From positions 62,001-126,000 of the forward strand of contig NZ_JANIIC010000003.1 of the NCBI RefSeq assembly GCF_024519315.1: DNA of 64,000 nucleotides. The letters run 5' to 3'. Each line of letters opens with the position of its first letter. The stretch's first letter is position 1. The position numbers and the translations under genes are program-made. This document shows, piece by piece, positions 44,029 to 52,913 of the stretch. The DNA is from Streptomyces malaysiensis subsp. samsunensis. GTDB taxonomy: Bacteria; Actinomycetota; Actinomycetes; Streptomycetales; Streptomycetaceae. Under the pieces are notes generated by a model. The model saw only the letters and a program-made list of their open reading frames with translations. It ran no database searches and was not told the origin of the DNA.

Positions 44029-44700
44029 CTACAGGTCGGCCGGGTCCCTGCGCAGCGTCACCTCGCGCCCCGACGCGGTGCGCACCGTGACCGCGCGCAC
44101 GCCCGGCCGGCCGGGCACGACCACCAGCGGCAGCCGCCCGAAGGTCTCGGCACCGATGTGCTCCCGCAGCTCCCCGGCGTCAGCGCCGATCTCCAGCCGG
44201 GTCACGGCCGTCCCGCGCTCACCGCGCCCCACCTCCCCACGATCCGGGTTGGTGGCCGGGTCCTCCCGGTAGAACCAGTTCGGCAGCCCCCGGCGCCAGC
44301 ACGTGTCAAGCGCGCGGCCGGGGCCGGGCGCGGTGGTGATGATGCGCTGGGTGCCATCGGGCTGGACGCGCCCCGGAAGCCGCGCCACTTCGCCACCGAG
44401 GCGCTGCGCGACCGCGGCCAGCTCCTCGAGGGTGTCGGCGCGCAGGCTCCAGAACATCCACCGGTCGCCGTCCGCGACGGCCCGGTCGAACCAGGCGGCC
44501 CCCGCATCCCGCACGGCTGCGGGGGCCGTCACCGCCTCGACCTCCAGGTAGGCGTCCTCGCCGAGCGGGAAGATCGTGTTCGCGATGGCGTCGGCGATGA
44601 CGCCACCGTCGTAGTGGGCGAGTCCTGTCTCCTCGTGCACCCGGCGGACGCCGTCGCCCAACTCGCGCACGCCCAGGCAGAGGTGATCTAGATGAAACAT
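44029..44700 (-). CDS. Glyoxalase-like (VOC, Glyoxalase_3) protein
   Basis: This 223-residue protein begins MFHLDHLCLGVRELGDGVRRV, the typical start of the Glyoxalase_3 group, followed by PLGEDAYLEVEAV and a second half with WRRGLPNWFYRED. Function of the group is unknown. The ATG at 44700 is the family start, but the same frame is open upstream into a cytochrome P450 remnant, so a longer fusion could be made. It lies downstream of a TetR gene on the same strand. Confidence 0.78.
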   Translation of the reverse strand: MFHLDHLCLGVRELGDGVRRVHEETGLAHYDGGVIADAIANTIFPLGEDAYLEVEAVTAPAAVRDAGAAWFDRAVADGDRWMFWSLRADTLEELAAVAQRLGGEVARLPGRVQPDGTQRIITTAPGPGRALDTCWRRGLPNWFYREDPATNPDRGEVGRGERGTAVTRLEIGADAGELREHIGAETFGRLPLVVVPGRPGVRAVTVRTASGREVTLRRDPADL

Positions 44701-44829
44701 GTCGATCCTTTCCGGGTTCACCACGTCACGGGGCACCCGCAGCTCGACCCGCGCGAGCGCCTGGCCGAGACACTGGCGCACGCCGTAGCCGAAAGTTACC
44801 AAACGATTGTTCACCAACTTACTGAACAA
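44701..44829 (-). pseudogene. Cytochrome P450 heme-loop fragment
   Basis: In frame with the glyoxalase gene, 43 upstream codons encode VTFGYGVRQCLGQALARVEL, which is the P450 heme-binding loop (FG-x-G-x-x-x-C-x-G-x-x-LAR-x-EL) with the axial Cys. Nothing before it (I helix, ExxR) or after it is P450-like. It is the smallest surviving piece of a lost P450 gene. Confidence 0.7.
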
Positions 44830-44925
44830 ACGTTAGGAATCTTGAGGACACTTGTCCACCCTCTTGATCAAAATCGCCATCGCAGAGGAGAACAGCCGTG
44901 ATGAAGCAGGAGAAAACGCCGCGTT

Positions 44926-45552
44926 TCAGGCGAAAACAAGCGAAACGAACTCGTCGACGAACGACATCACGGAGTCCGCATCGTTGTGCTTGGCGGAGTC
45001 CTGGAAGAGGGCGACGCGACCGTGCGCACCGACGAACGCGATCACGGCAGCCCGCTCAGGGGACACCCGGAGCGCGACCCCCGCCGCGGCGCAGCGCGCG
45101 AAGCCGGCGACGAGCAGGTCGATCACGTCGACCAGCGGCCCGGCCGGACGGACGCCGGGCGCGGTTCCGGGTGGCCCGTTGGCCGTCATCAGCCGGTAGT
45201 GCCCCGGGTTGTCCATCGCGAACCGGCAGGAGGCGTGGAGCATCGCCCGTACACGGCCCACCACGTCCCCGGAGTCCACGCGATCACCGGCCGCCTCCAT
45301 CGCGACGCGCAGCCGGACGAACTCGTGCTCGGTGAGGCCCGCTACGAGCGCGGCCCGATCGGTGAAGTGCTGGTAGATGCTGGCCGGCGCGATACCGGCG
45401 ACGCGGGCGACACCGCGGATGGTCAGCCCGTCCTCCCCGTCGAGCTCGGACAGCAACCGGCTGGCCGCGGCGAGGATCTCCCCGCGCAGCCGCTCGCCCT
45501 CCCCCCAGCGGTTGCGCGTGCGCGGGGCGCTGACCTGGACCTCTTTCGACAC
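44926..45552 (-). CDS. TetR/AcrR family regulator (TetR_C33-like)
   Basis: This 208-residue regulator has IRGVARVAGIAPASIYQHFTDRA as the helix-turn-helix at about residues 38-60, and a C-terminal ligand domain (VRAMLHASCRFAMDNPGHYRLM) typical of a mycobacterial/Streptomyces group. The GTG at 45552 matches the usual short basic start (SAPRTRNRWGEG follows). It probably controlled the glyoxalase and the lost P450. The 251 bases upstream, to the beta-propeller gene, show no gene. Confidence 0.85.
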   Translation of the reverse strand: MSKEVQVSAPRTRNRWGEGERLRGEILAAASRLLSELDGEDGLTIRGVARVAGIAPASIYQHFTDRAALVAGLTEHEFVRLRVAMEAAGDRVDSGDVVGRVRAMLHASCRFAMDNPGHYRLMTANGPPGTAPGVRPAGPLVDVIDLLVAGFARCAAAGVALRVSPERAAVIAFVGAHGRVALFQDSAKHNDADSVMSFVDEFVSLVFA

Positions 45553-45803
45553 GTACCTATTCTTACCACTCAGCCGCCCGACCGCGGCCCGGCCCGGGCT
45601 TCCACCCTTGGAGCGTGCCAGCCCGGAGGCCCCGCCCGAGGCAAAGGTGTCGCCCACAGGCCGGAGCGGAGCCCGCCGCGTCAGCGAAGTTGAGGGCCTG
45701 TCATTTTTTGCCGTCACAACTCTTGTGAGCGGTATCCGCCTTCATTACTTTCCAGTAGGTGGCGCCCCGACGATGACAGACCCCCACCTCGAATGGAGTG
45801 GCC

Positions 45804-47066
45804 ATGCCGCCCGAGCACCGTGGCTCCACCCGAATGGTTCTCTCCCTCGCCGCCGCCGTGGCACTGGCCGTCACCGGTTCCACGGCGGTGAGCGCCTCCG
45901 CGGAGTCAAAGACAGCCGGTCTGCGGGAGGTGATGTTCGTGGGCAACAACTGGGACGGCACCGCCGATGTCATCAAGTCCAGTGGTGACTTGGCCAAGAT
46001 CGGCCGGATCAACGTCATACCGGACAAGGACCAGCGGCTCACCGAGATCTACCTCAACCCCATCAAGCTCGCCTTCTTCCTGGGGATCCGGCTGGGGCCG
46101 GGTGAAGGGCACGACCAGTTCGTGGACGACATGTACTCGACCCCGGACGGGTCCGCCATCGTCGTCTCCCGGCCCAGTTTCGCCGACGTGGTCTCGATCG
46201 ACGTCGCGACGGGCAAAATCAACTGGCGCTTCCCCGTGTCGGGTTTCCGCGCTGACCACATGGCCGTGTCGCCCGACGGCAAACGCGTCGCGGTGTCGGC
46301 TTCGACCTCGAACACGGTGCATATCCTCGACATCGAGACGGGAAAGCAGCTCGGTTCGTTCTCCGCCGGCGACAAGCCCCATGAGAACGTCTTCACCGAC
46401 GGCGGCAAGTACCTCTGGAACATGTCGATCGGCGAGGTCAACACCGACCTGGACGATCCGTCGATGGACTGGACGAAGGGCGACCGGCACATCACCGTGG
46501 TCGACACGAGTACATATCGGCAGGTCAAGGTTATCGACATGCGCGAACGGCTGGACGCCTTCGGCCGCAAGGACCTGTCCGACGCCGTCCGGCCCGTCGC
46601 GTTCACCCCCGACGAGTCCAAGCTCTATTTCCAGGTCTCCTTCTTCAACGGGTTCCTGGAGTACGACGTGGCCAACGACAAGATCACCCGGGCGAAGACC
46701 CTCCCGAAGAACCCGGCCACCAGCGAGGACCGCACCACCTGGGTCAACGACTCCCGCCACCACGGCCTGTCGATGAGCCCCGACGGCAGGAAGCTGTGCG
46801 TGGCCGGGACGATGGACGACTACGCGACCGTCGTCGACCGGGAATCGCTCCAGGAAGGCCCCCTGGTGCCGACTTCGAAACCGTACTGGGCGACGGTGAG
46901 CGGCGACGGCACCTCCTGCGTCGTCTCCGAGAGCGGTGCCGACCGGGTCACCGCGATCGACTTCGCGACGGGCGAGAAGACCGCGTCCGTGTCGGTCGGC
47001 GACCACCCGCAGCGAGTGCGCATCGGCCATGTGGCAGCCGACTGGACCGGACCGTCGGCCTCGTAG
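45804..47066 (+). CDS. Secreted YVTN-type beta-propeller protein
   Basis: This 420-residue protein has a signal peptide (MPPEHRGSTRMVLSLAAAVALAV, cleavage near SAS-AES) and repeated propeller blades with SPDG and DVATGK motifs (FADVVSIDVATGKINWRFPV, HMAVSPDGKRVAVSASTSNT, GLSMSPDGRKLCVAGTMDDY). Such proteins bind ligands or surfaces outside the cell; the ligand is unknown. GGAG lies five bases before the ATG at 45804. It is monocistronic with a hairpin terminator after the stop. Confidence 0.85.
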   Translation: MPPEHRGSTRMVLSLAAAVALAVTGSTAVSASAESKTAGLREVMFVGNNWDGTADVIKSSGDLAKIGRINVIPDKDQRLTEIYLNPIKLAFFLGIRLGPGEGHDQFVDDMYSTPDGSAIVVSRPSFADVVSIDVATGKINWRFPVSGFRADHMAVSPDGKRVAVSASTSNTVHILDIETGKQLGSFSAGDKPHENVFTDGGKYLWNMSIGEVNTDLDDPSMDWTKGDRHITVVDTSTYRQVKVIDMRERLDAFGRKDLSDAVRPVAFTPDESKLYFQVSFFNGFLEYDVANDKITRAKTLPKNPATSEDRTTWVNDSRHHGLSMSPDGRKLCVAGTMDDYATVVDRESLQEGPLVPTSKPYWATVSGDGTSCVVSESGADRVTAIDFATGEKTASVSVGDHPQRVRIGHVAADWTGPSAS

Positions 47067-47107
47067 CGGTTCGTCGGAGCGTCGCGGCGCGGCGCATCTG
47101 TGACGTG

Positions 47108-47136
47108 GCGGGGGCTGATGTGCGTTCGGCCCCCGC
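47108..47136 (+). terminator. Hairpin terminator after the beta-propeller gene
   Basis: GCGGGGGC and GCCCCCGC form an eight-base stem with a 13-base loop, 42 bases after the stop. Confidence 0.6.
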
Positions 47137-47153
47137 TGCGTCATGCCTCCGCG

Positions 47154-47212
47154 CCACGATCGGAATGCCGTCACGATCAGAGCGCCGCCACGATCAGAGC
47201 GCCGCCACGATC
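47154..47212. repeat. Short tandem repeat with CACGATC spaced by 17-18 bases
   Basis: CACGATCAGAGCGCCGC occurs twice in perfect tandem (47172-47188, 47189-47205), with partial copies on both sides, giving four CACGATC elements about 17 bases apart. The array lies in the gap between convergent genes and encodes nothing obvious. Confidence 0.8.
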
Positions 47213-47265
47213 GGCCTGCCGTCAGCGCGCCCAGACCCTTTGCCGGCGCTGCCGACGAAGGCGCG

Positions 47266-48048
47266 TCAGTGGTGGTGGCCGTTCCGGCCGAGGGTCTCCA
47301 CGGGGGTCGCGCCGGGGCGGGTCCACTGCGGCACGGGCCGGCTGGTCGGCCCCCAGGTGGCGTTCCCGTCCGCGTCCGAGCGCCAGGACCAGCACGCGTG
47401 GCGCCCCTCGGGCCAGCCCTCGGGGTTGTCCTCCCACGTCTCGCCACGGCCGTAGGGCGTCATGTCGAGCAGGCCCATGGACCCGTTGACCCGCTCATTG
47501 CCACGGCCCGTCGTGGAGTAGGTGAGGAACACACGGTCGCCGTCGCGCAGGAAACAGGTGAGGTAACCCATGGGGGCGCCGACCGGCCCGGCCACGTCGC
47601 GCACCGAGTACCAGGGCTGGGTGTAGCCCATGAACTCGACGTAGGAGGCCACCTCGTCCCAGCGGCCCGTGGTCAGGACGGCGTACGAGACGCCGCGGGC
47701 GTTGAGGTAGGAGGCGTCCTCCAGGTGCCAGGCCGTGGTGGTGCAGCCCTCGCACTGCCCCTGGTGCGGCGCGCCGTCGTACCACATGTGCTTGTAGACC
47801 ACGAGCTCGTGGCGGCCCTGGAACAGGTCCAGGAACGGGACCGGGCCGTCGGGCCCGACGACCTCGACCGTCCCGTCGAACTCCACCATCGGCAGCCGGC
47901 GGCGGGCCGCGGCGAGGGCGTCGCCCTCGCGGGTGTGGGCCTTCTCGCGGACCAGCAGCTCGTCACGGGCGGCCTGCCAGGTGGCCATGTCGACCACGGG
48001 CGGGCGGCCGGGCAGCGCGGTGGTCGGGTCGTTCGGCGTGGTTGTCAT
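47266..48048 (-). CDS. DUF899 thioredoxin-fold protein
   Basis: This 260-residue protein matches DUF899. It starts with ARDELLVREKAHTREGDALAAARRRLPMVE and includes YKHMWYDGAPHQGQCEGCTTTAW, with a CxxC pair at the thioredoxin-like active site, then DVAGPVGAPMGYLTCFLRDGD and the C-terminal WSWRSDADGNATWGPTSRPV. It is cytoplasmic; activity is unproven. GGAGGA precedes the ATG at 48048. The gap to the LysR gene (177 bases) shows no gene. Confidence 0.88.
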   Translation of the reverse strand: MTTTPNDPTTALPGRPPVVDMATWQAARDELLVREKAHTREGDALAAARRRLPMVEFDGTVEVVGPDGPVPFLDLFQGRHELVVYKHMWYDGAPHQGQCEGCTTTAWHLEDASYLNARGVSYAVLTTGRWDEVASYVEFMGYTQPWYSVRDVAGPVGAPMGYLTCFLRDGDRVFLTYSTTGRGNERVNGSMGLLDMTPYGRGETWEDNPEGWPEGRHACWSWRSDADGNATWGPTSRPVPQWTRPGATPVETLGRNGHHH

Positions 48049-48225
48049 GGTGTCCTCCGTGGTGTCTCGTGCGGGCAGCGTCGTACGACGTCCTAAGACG
48101 GTCACCACCTACAGACTCGCGACCCGGCCGGAACTCATCGCGGCTCGAGGGCGGAGTCCATCCCCGCCTGCTCACTCCGATGTACACCGCCGCGGCCATC
48201 ACCGCCGCCCTGGCGGCGGGCCGCT

Positions 48226-49152
48226 TCACACCGCCTGTTCCACCCGCCGCTGGAGAAGGCCGGTGACGACGGCGAGTGGGGGCCAGTCCGAGCGGCCCCG
48301 GCGGGCGACCGCGAAGACCCGCATCGAGACCTCCGGGGCGATCAGCGGCAGCAGCTGTACCCCGGGCGCGGTGGGCCGGGCGGTCGGCAGCAGTCCGACG
48401 CCGAGCCCTGCCGTGATCATGTCCTCTACGAGATCCAGGCTGTCCGAGCGGTGGGTCATGCGCGGTGTGAAGCCGGCCATCGAGGCGAGCGTGCGGATCA
48501 CCGTCTCGTCCGCGGTGTTGCGGGAGTTGCCGATCCAGTCCGCCGACCGGAACCGCGCGACGGTCCGCGCCGCCGTGGCAGGTACCGTATCGGCGGTCCG
48601 TGTGTCGGCCTGGGCGGCGGGATGGTCGGCGGGGACGCCCAGGCTCCACGTCTCCGTCCACAGTGGCAGGTCCGTCAAGGAGTCATCGGGTCCCGCCGGG
48701 GCCAGGTTGTAGTCGTAGACGAGGGCCAGGTCCACCTCGTCGGCCGCCAGCTGCGCCAGGGCCTCGGCGGGCTCATGCTCGCGCACCAGCACATGCAGGC
48801 GCGGGTGCTCGGTGGCCAGCTGGGTGATGATCGGGAGCAGATGGGCCCGGATCGCGGTCGCGAAACCGGCCACGCGTAGCGTGCCGCTCGGTTCGGCTCC
48901 GGGTGCGAGGTCGCGCTGTGCGGTCTCGACCGCGGCCAGGATGCCGGTCGCGTGCTCGACCAGCCGTCGGCCGGCGGGCGTGAGCCGGACCAGCCGCCCG
49001 TGCGGCTCGATCAACGCGACGCCCGTCTCTTTGGCCAGTACCGCGATCTGCTGCGAGACCGTGGACGTGGTCGTGTGCAGGGCGTCGGCCACCGCCCGCA
49101 TCGAGCCGAGCCGGGCCAGCTCGACCAGGAATCGCAGGCGCCGTGTCTCCAT
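48226..49152 (-). CDS. LysR family regulator
   Basis: This 308-residue regulator has a helix-turn-helix at residues about 8-60 (RLRFLVELARLGSMRAVADALHTTTSTVSQQIAVLAKETG in outline) and a periplasmic-binding-like effector domain. It is divergent from an EamA-type exporter with 83 bases between, the classical LysR/target layout, so it most likely activates that gene. Confidence 0.9.
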   Translation of the reverse strand: METRRLRFLVELARLGSMRAVADALHTTTSTVSQQIAVLAKETGVALIEPHGRLVRLTPAGRRLVEHATGILAAVETAQRDLAPGAEPSGTLRVAGFATAIRAHLLPIITQLATEHPRLHVLVREHEPAEALAQLAADEVDLALVYDYNLAPAGPDDSLTDLPLWTETWSLGVPADHPAAQADTRTADTVPATAARTVARFRSADWIGNSRNTADETVIRTLASMAGFTPRMTHRSDSLDLVEDMITAGLGVGLLPTARPTAPGVQLLPLIAPEVSMRVFAVARRGRSDWPPLAVVTGLLQRRVEQAV

Positions 49153-49235
49153 AAGGCCATTGTTCAGCGATCCCGAACGGTACGTCCATGATCCGCACGT
49201 GGACGCGAACGTTGGCCGCGCGATCTACTCACCCC

Positions 49236-50201
49236 ATGACCAGCACCACCGCCCCTGGCCTCAGCCCCGAGCCCGGCCCCGGCCCCGGCCCCGCCCCGAC
49301 GTCCGATGCCGCCCGGACCGGGACGGCGATGGGGGTCGCCGGCATGGCCACCGTGCAGCTCGGTTCGGCTCTCGCCGTCCCGATGTTCGCCCACCTCGGT
49401 GTCCTCGGCACGGCGGGACTGCGCGTGACCTGGGCGGGGCTGTTGCTGCTCATCCTCGTCCGGCCCCGCCGTCGCGACTTCGCCGGCCGCGATCTGGCCG
49501 CCTGTGCCGTCCTCGGCGTGGCGACGGCCGGGATGATGGTCTTCTTCGCGCTCGCGATCTCCCGCATCCCGCTGGGCACGGCCAGTGCCCTGGAATTCCT
49601 CGGGCCGCTCGCGGTGTCCCTCTTCGGCCCGGGCCGGGGCCGCCTGCGCTGGACCGCCGCCGCGGCGGCCGGTGTCGTCCTGCTCACCGAGCCCTGGCAC
49701 GGCGGCGTCGATCTCCTCGGCGTCGCCTACGCCCTCGGCGCGGCCGGCTGCTGGGGGACGTACATACTGCTCACGCAGCGTGTCGGCGACCGGGTCACCG
49801 GCCTGAGCGGCCTGGCGGTGTCGCTACCCGTCGCGGCGGTGGCCGCCATGCTGGTGGCCGCCCCGACGCTCGGGGAAGTCCACTGGCGGCCGGCCCTGAT
49901 CGTGCTCGGCCTCGCCGTGCTCAATCCGGTCATCCCCTTCGCGCTGGAGTTCCTGGCCCTGCGCCGTCTGACGGCGTCGTCCTTCGGCACCCTGATGAGC
50001 CTGGAACCGGCCATGGCCCTCCTGGTCGGCCTTCTCGTCCTCCACCAGATCCCCGGCCCCGGCCCGGCCCTCGGGGTCGCCCTGGTCGTCACCGCCGGTA
50101 TGGGTGCCACCCGTACCGGCGCCCGCGTGGAAGTGGAACACGTGGCCACGTCGGCTGCCGTCGAGCCTCCCGCTCCCCCGGACACCGAACGCGCCGCCTG
50201 A
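49236..50201 (+). CDS. EamA/RhtA-type DMT exporter
   Basis: This 321-residue membrane protein has ten hydrophobic segments in two EamA repeats (TAGLRVTWAGLLLLILVRPRR in the first, LEFLALRRLTASSFGTLMSLEPAMALLVGL in the second), as in threonine/homoserine exporters of the RhtA group. The ATG at 49236 precedes a Pro/Gly-rich cytoplasmic start; an ATG at 49188 would add 16 residues. Neither has a clear ribosome binding site. The exported compound is unknown. Confidence 0.88.
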   Translation: MTSTTAPGLSPEPGPGPGPAPTSDAARTGTAMGVAGMATVQLGSALAVPMFAHLGVLGTAGLRVTWAGLLLLILVRPRRRDFAGRDLAACAVLGVATAGMMVFFALAISRIPLGTASALEFLGPLAVSLFGPGRGRLRWTAAAAAGVVLLTEPWHGGVDLLGVAYALGAAGCWGTYILLTQRVGDRVTGLSGLAVSLPVAAVAAMLVAAPTLGEVHWRPALIVLGLAVLNPVIPFALEFLALRRLTASSFGTLMSLEPAMALLVGLLVLHQIPGPGPALGVALVVTAGMGATRTGARVEVEHVATSAAVEPPAPPDTERAA

Positions 50202-50236
50202 CCGGACGGCTGACGCATCCTCGCGGTCTTCGGGCG

Positions 50237-51043
50237 TCACCTTGGGCTGGGGCCCTGGGTCAGGTTGGTGGCGATGGTGCCGGCGGCTCGTTGCAGGCGT
50301 TCGACCATGTACGGCAGCCGACCGGACTTCATCCGTTCGCTGGGGCCGTTGGCGCTGATCACACCGATCAGCCGGGCCGCTTCGTCCCGTACGGCCACGG
50401 CCACGGCGAACAAGCCCTCCTCGACTTCGTTGTCCATGGTGGTGTAGGTCAGCTCTTCGGTCTCATGGAGGGCGCGGAGGAGTTCGGCCCGGTCCGTGAT
50501 CGTGTAGCGGGTCAGGGCGGGCAGCTTCTCGGGGAGCAGCGACTCGAGCCGCTCGTCGGACAGTTCCGCGAGCAGCATCTTGCCGGTGGCGCTGGCGTGC
50601 AGGGGGTAGTCCTGGCCGACGTAGGGCTGTGACACGGTGAGCATGCGGGATCCGGCCGCCTCGGCGACGAGGTCGAAGTCGGTTTCGCCGTTGACCACCG
50701 CGTAGCCGATGGTCTCGTTCAGCTGCGTCGCGAGTGTGTCCAGGGTGGGCTGTACCCGGGCGATGATGCCTCGATAGGGGTCGGCCAGCCTTCCCAGACG
50801 TGCGATTTCCCATCCCAGCGTGTACTTGCTGTCGGTTCTCTCGACGAACCCGGTCTGTTCCAGGCTGAGCAGGAGCCGGAAGGCGGTGGGCCGGGTCATG
50901 CCGACACGTTGCGCGAGTTCGGTCACCGTGATGCCACTGCGATGCCGCCCCAATTCGCTGAGCAGCACGGTTGCCTTGATGACAGATTTGTTGGTGAGGT
51001 CCGGCGTTTCCGGAACCTCGTCGGTGCTGCTGCCATCGGGCAC
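50237..51043 (-). CDS. IclR family regulator
   Basis: This 268-residue regulator has an IclR helix-turn-helix (GITVTELAQRVGMTRPTAFRLLLSLEQTGFVER, about residues 37-69) and the IclR effector domain (YPLHASATGKMLLAELSDE, EGLFAVAVAVRDEA). The start is GTG 51043. It is divergent from the LLM monooxygenase operon, and palindromes of form ACGTTCA-N5-TGAACGT lie between them, so it almost certainly controls that operon. Confidence 0.92.
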   Translation of the reverse strand: MPDGSSTDEVPETPDLTNKSVIKATVLLSELGRHRSGITVTELAQRVGMTRPTAFRLLLSLEQTGFVERTDSKYTLGWEIARLGRLADPYRGIIARVQPTLDTLATQLNETIGYAVVNGETDFDLVAEAAGSRMLTVSQPYVGQDYPLHASATGKMLLAELSDERLESLLPEKLPALTRYTITDRAELLRALHETEELTYTTMDNEVEEGLFAVAVAVRDEAARLIGVISANGPSERMKSGRLPYMVERLQRAAGTIATNLTQGPSPR

Positions 51044-51209
51044 AGTGCGTGGGCCTTTCGTCTGTCTGCGGTCCGGTCGTCCGCATTGCGGGCGGACCGG
51101 GAAGCGGCGGGTACCACCGTAACGCTCGGTGGACGATGCACATGGTCGGCCGGTCCCCGAAGAGCCCGGCCCGGCGTGCGCCCGCCGGAGGCGCTACGCA
51201 TACCGCACG

Positions 51210-51228
51210 ACGTTCACATACTGAACGT
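51210..51228. promoter_or_regulatory. IclR-type operator 1
   Basis: ACGTTCA-CATAC-TGAACGT is a perfect 7-5-7 palindrome in the IclR/LLM intergenic region, 167 bases upstream of the IclR start codon. Confidence 0.65.
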
Positions 51229-51322
51229 GTTGTTGGATGACTCATGTGTGACCCCAAGGATCCACGTCGCGAAAATCCTGTGGAGCTGCACCTCTTGACG
51301 GTCATCCGCGGGGGATTTAGCT

Positions 51323-51349
51323 TGAACGTCACGTTCATTATATGAACGC
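51323..51349. promoter_or_regulatory. IclR-type operator 2 with overlapping half-site
   Basis: ACGTTCA-TTATA-TGAACGC (51331-51349) repeats operator 1 with one mismatch. Just before it TGAACGT (51323-51329) gives a third half-site one base away. The AT-rich spacer may contain the -10 box of the monooxygenase promoter, 30-50 bases before its start. Confidence 0.65.
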
Positions 51350-51378
51350 CCCCCTGTATGCGAGGGAGCAGCACTCTC

Positions 51379-52797
51379 ATGAAGAACCACCCTCTGCGCC
51401 TGTTCGCCTTCGACATCGTCGCCCCCGCTCACCTGACGGCCGGTTCCTGGCGCGCCGACGGGGATGAAGGGCATCGGTACACCGATCTGGAGTACTGGAA
51501 GGGCGTTGCCCGGATGCTCGAGGAGGCGGGCTTCGACGGCATCTTCTTCGCGGACACCGTCGGCTACCACGACGTGTACCAGCAGCGTCCCGACTGGGCG
51601 TTGCGCGACGCGGCCCAGTTCCCGGTCAACGATCCCCTCCTGCTGGTCAGCGGAATGGCGGCGGTGACCGAGCACCTGGGCTTCGGGGTCACCTGTTCGC
51701 TGACGTATGAGCAGCCGTATCTGCTGGCGCGCCGTTTCAGCACACTGGACCACCTCACCAGGGGCAGGGTGGGGTGGAACATCGTCACCTCCTACTCCGA
51801 GTCCGCGGCCCGCAACCTGGGGCTGGAGCGGCAGTTGGATCACGACGAGCGGTATGCGCTCGCCGAGGAGTACATGGAGGTCGTCTACAAACTGTGGGAG
51901 CGGTCCTGGCAGGCGGACGCGGTGGTGCGCGACACGGCCGCGGCCACCTACGTGGAGCCCTCCCGCGTCCATCCGATCGGGCACCGCGGCAGGTACTTCA
52001 GCGTGCCGGGATTCGCGCTGTGCGAGCCGTCTCCGCAGCGCACGCCCGTCCTGTTCCAGGCCGGCGCGTCCTCGCGTGGAGTGGCGTTCGCCGCCCGGCA
52101 CGCCGAGGCGGTCTTCATCAACGCCGTCTCCACCGCACAGGCCCGGCGCGGCGTGGACAGGATCCGCAAGGCGGCCATGGAGGCGGGGCGGGACCCCTAC
52201 GACATCAAGGTCATCGTCCTGCTCACGGTGATCGTGGCGCCCACCGACGAGGAAGCGGAAGCCGCGTACGAGGCCCATCTGCGCCACGTCAGCGTCGAGG
52301 GCGCCCTGGCCCGGTTCGGCGGCTGGACCGGGCTCGATCTGTCCGCCTGGGATCTGGACACACCGCTGAAGAGCATGAAGACCCGCGGCGTGCAGTCCCT
52401 GATCGACATGTTCGCCACCGCCGGCCCGGAACGTGCCTGGACCGTCCGTGACATCGCGCGGTTCCTGGGGATCGGGGGCACCGGATCCATCGTCGTGGGC
52501 TCCCCGCGGACCGTCGCCGCCGAGTTGCGGCGCTGGCGGGACGAGGCCGATATCGACGGCGTCAACCTCAGCTACGCCACCAAACCGGGCAGCTGGCGGA
52601 GGTTCATCGACCTCGCCCTTCCCGAACTGCGCCGCCAGGGCATCGTCTCCCCCACCCGCGCCACCGGGCAGGCCGTGACGTTGCGCGAGAAGCTCTTCGG
52701 ACCTGGCGCCAGGCACACCGCCGAAACACACCCCGCCACCGGACATCGCGCAACACACCACACCCCTGCCGTGGCCGCGGGCCGGGCGGGGTACTGA
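51379..52797 (+). CDS. LLM-class FMNH2-dependent monooxygenase (NtaA/SnaA/DszA type)
   Basis: This 472-residue protein is of the NtaA/SnaA/DszA/SoxA group of two-component flavin monooxygenases. It starts LRLFAFDIVAPAHLTAGSW, and has GFDGIFFADTVGYHD, HLTRGRVGWNIVTSY, the lid segment and GTGSIVVGSPRTVAAEL. Such enzymes use FMNH2 made by a separate reductase to oxidise N-, S- or C-substrates such as nitrilotriacetate, sulfones or dibenzothiophene. A flavin reductase gene is two genes downstream, completing the system. The ATG at 51379 is preferred by family length; an ATG at 51358 is also possible. Substrate unknown. Confidence 0.9.
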   Translation: MKNHPLRLFAFDIVAPAHLTAGSWRADGDEGHRYTDLEYWKGVARMLEEAGFDGIFFADTVGYHDVYQQRPDWALRDAAQFPVNDPLLLVSGMAAVTEHLGFGVTCSLTYEQPYLLARRFSTLDHLTRGRVGWNIVTSYSESAARNLGLERQLDHDERYALAEEYMEVVYKLWERSWQADAVVRDTAAATYVEPSRVHPIGHRGRYFSVPGFALCEPSPQRTPVLFQAGASSRGVAFAARHAEAVFINAVSTAQARRGVDRIRKAAMEAGRDPYDIKVIVLLTVIVAPTDEEAEAAYEAHLRHVSVEGALARFGGWTGLDLSAWDLDTPLKSMKTRGVQSLIDMFATAGPERAWTVRDIARFLGIGGTGSIVVGSPRTVAAELRRWRDEADIDGVNLSYATKPGSWRRFIDLALPELRRQGIVSPTRATGQAVTLREKLFGPGARHTAETHPATGHRATHHTPAVAAGRAGY

Positions 52798-52913
52798 TCA
52801 GCCCCCGCGCCCTCTGCCGCACACGGACCACGCATCCCCCGCCACACACGGACCCGCACACCGCCACCCGGGACGGACCCGCGCACCCAAGCCGCACACG
52901 GAAAGGGCCGCAT

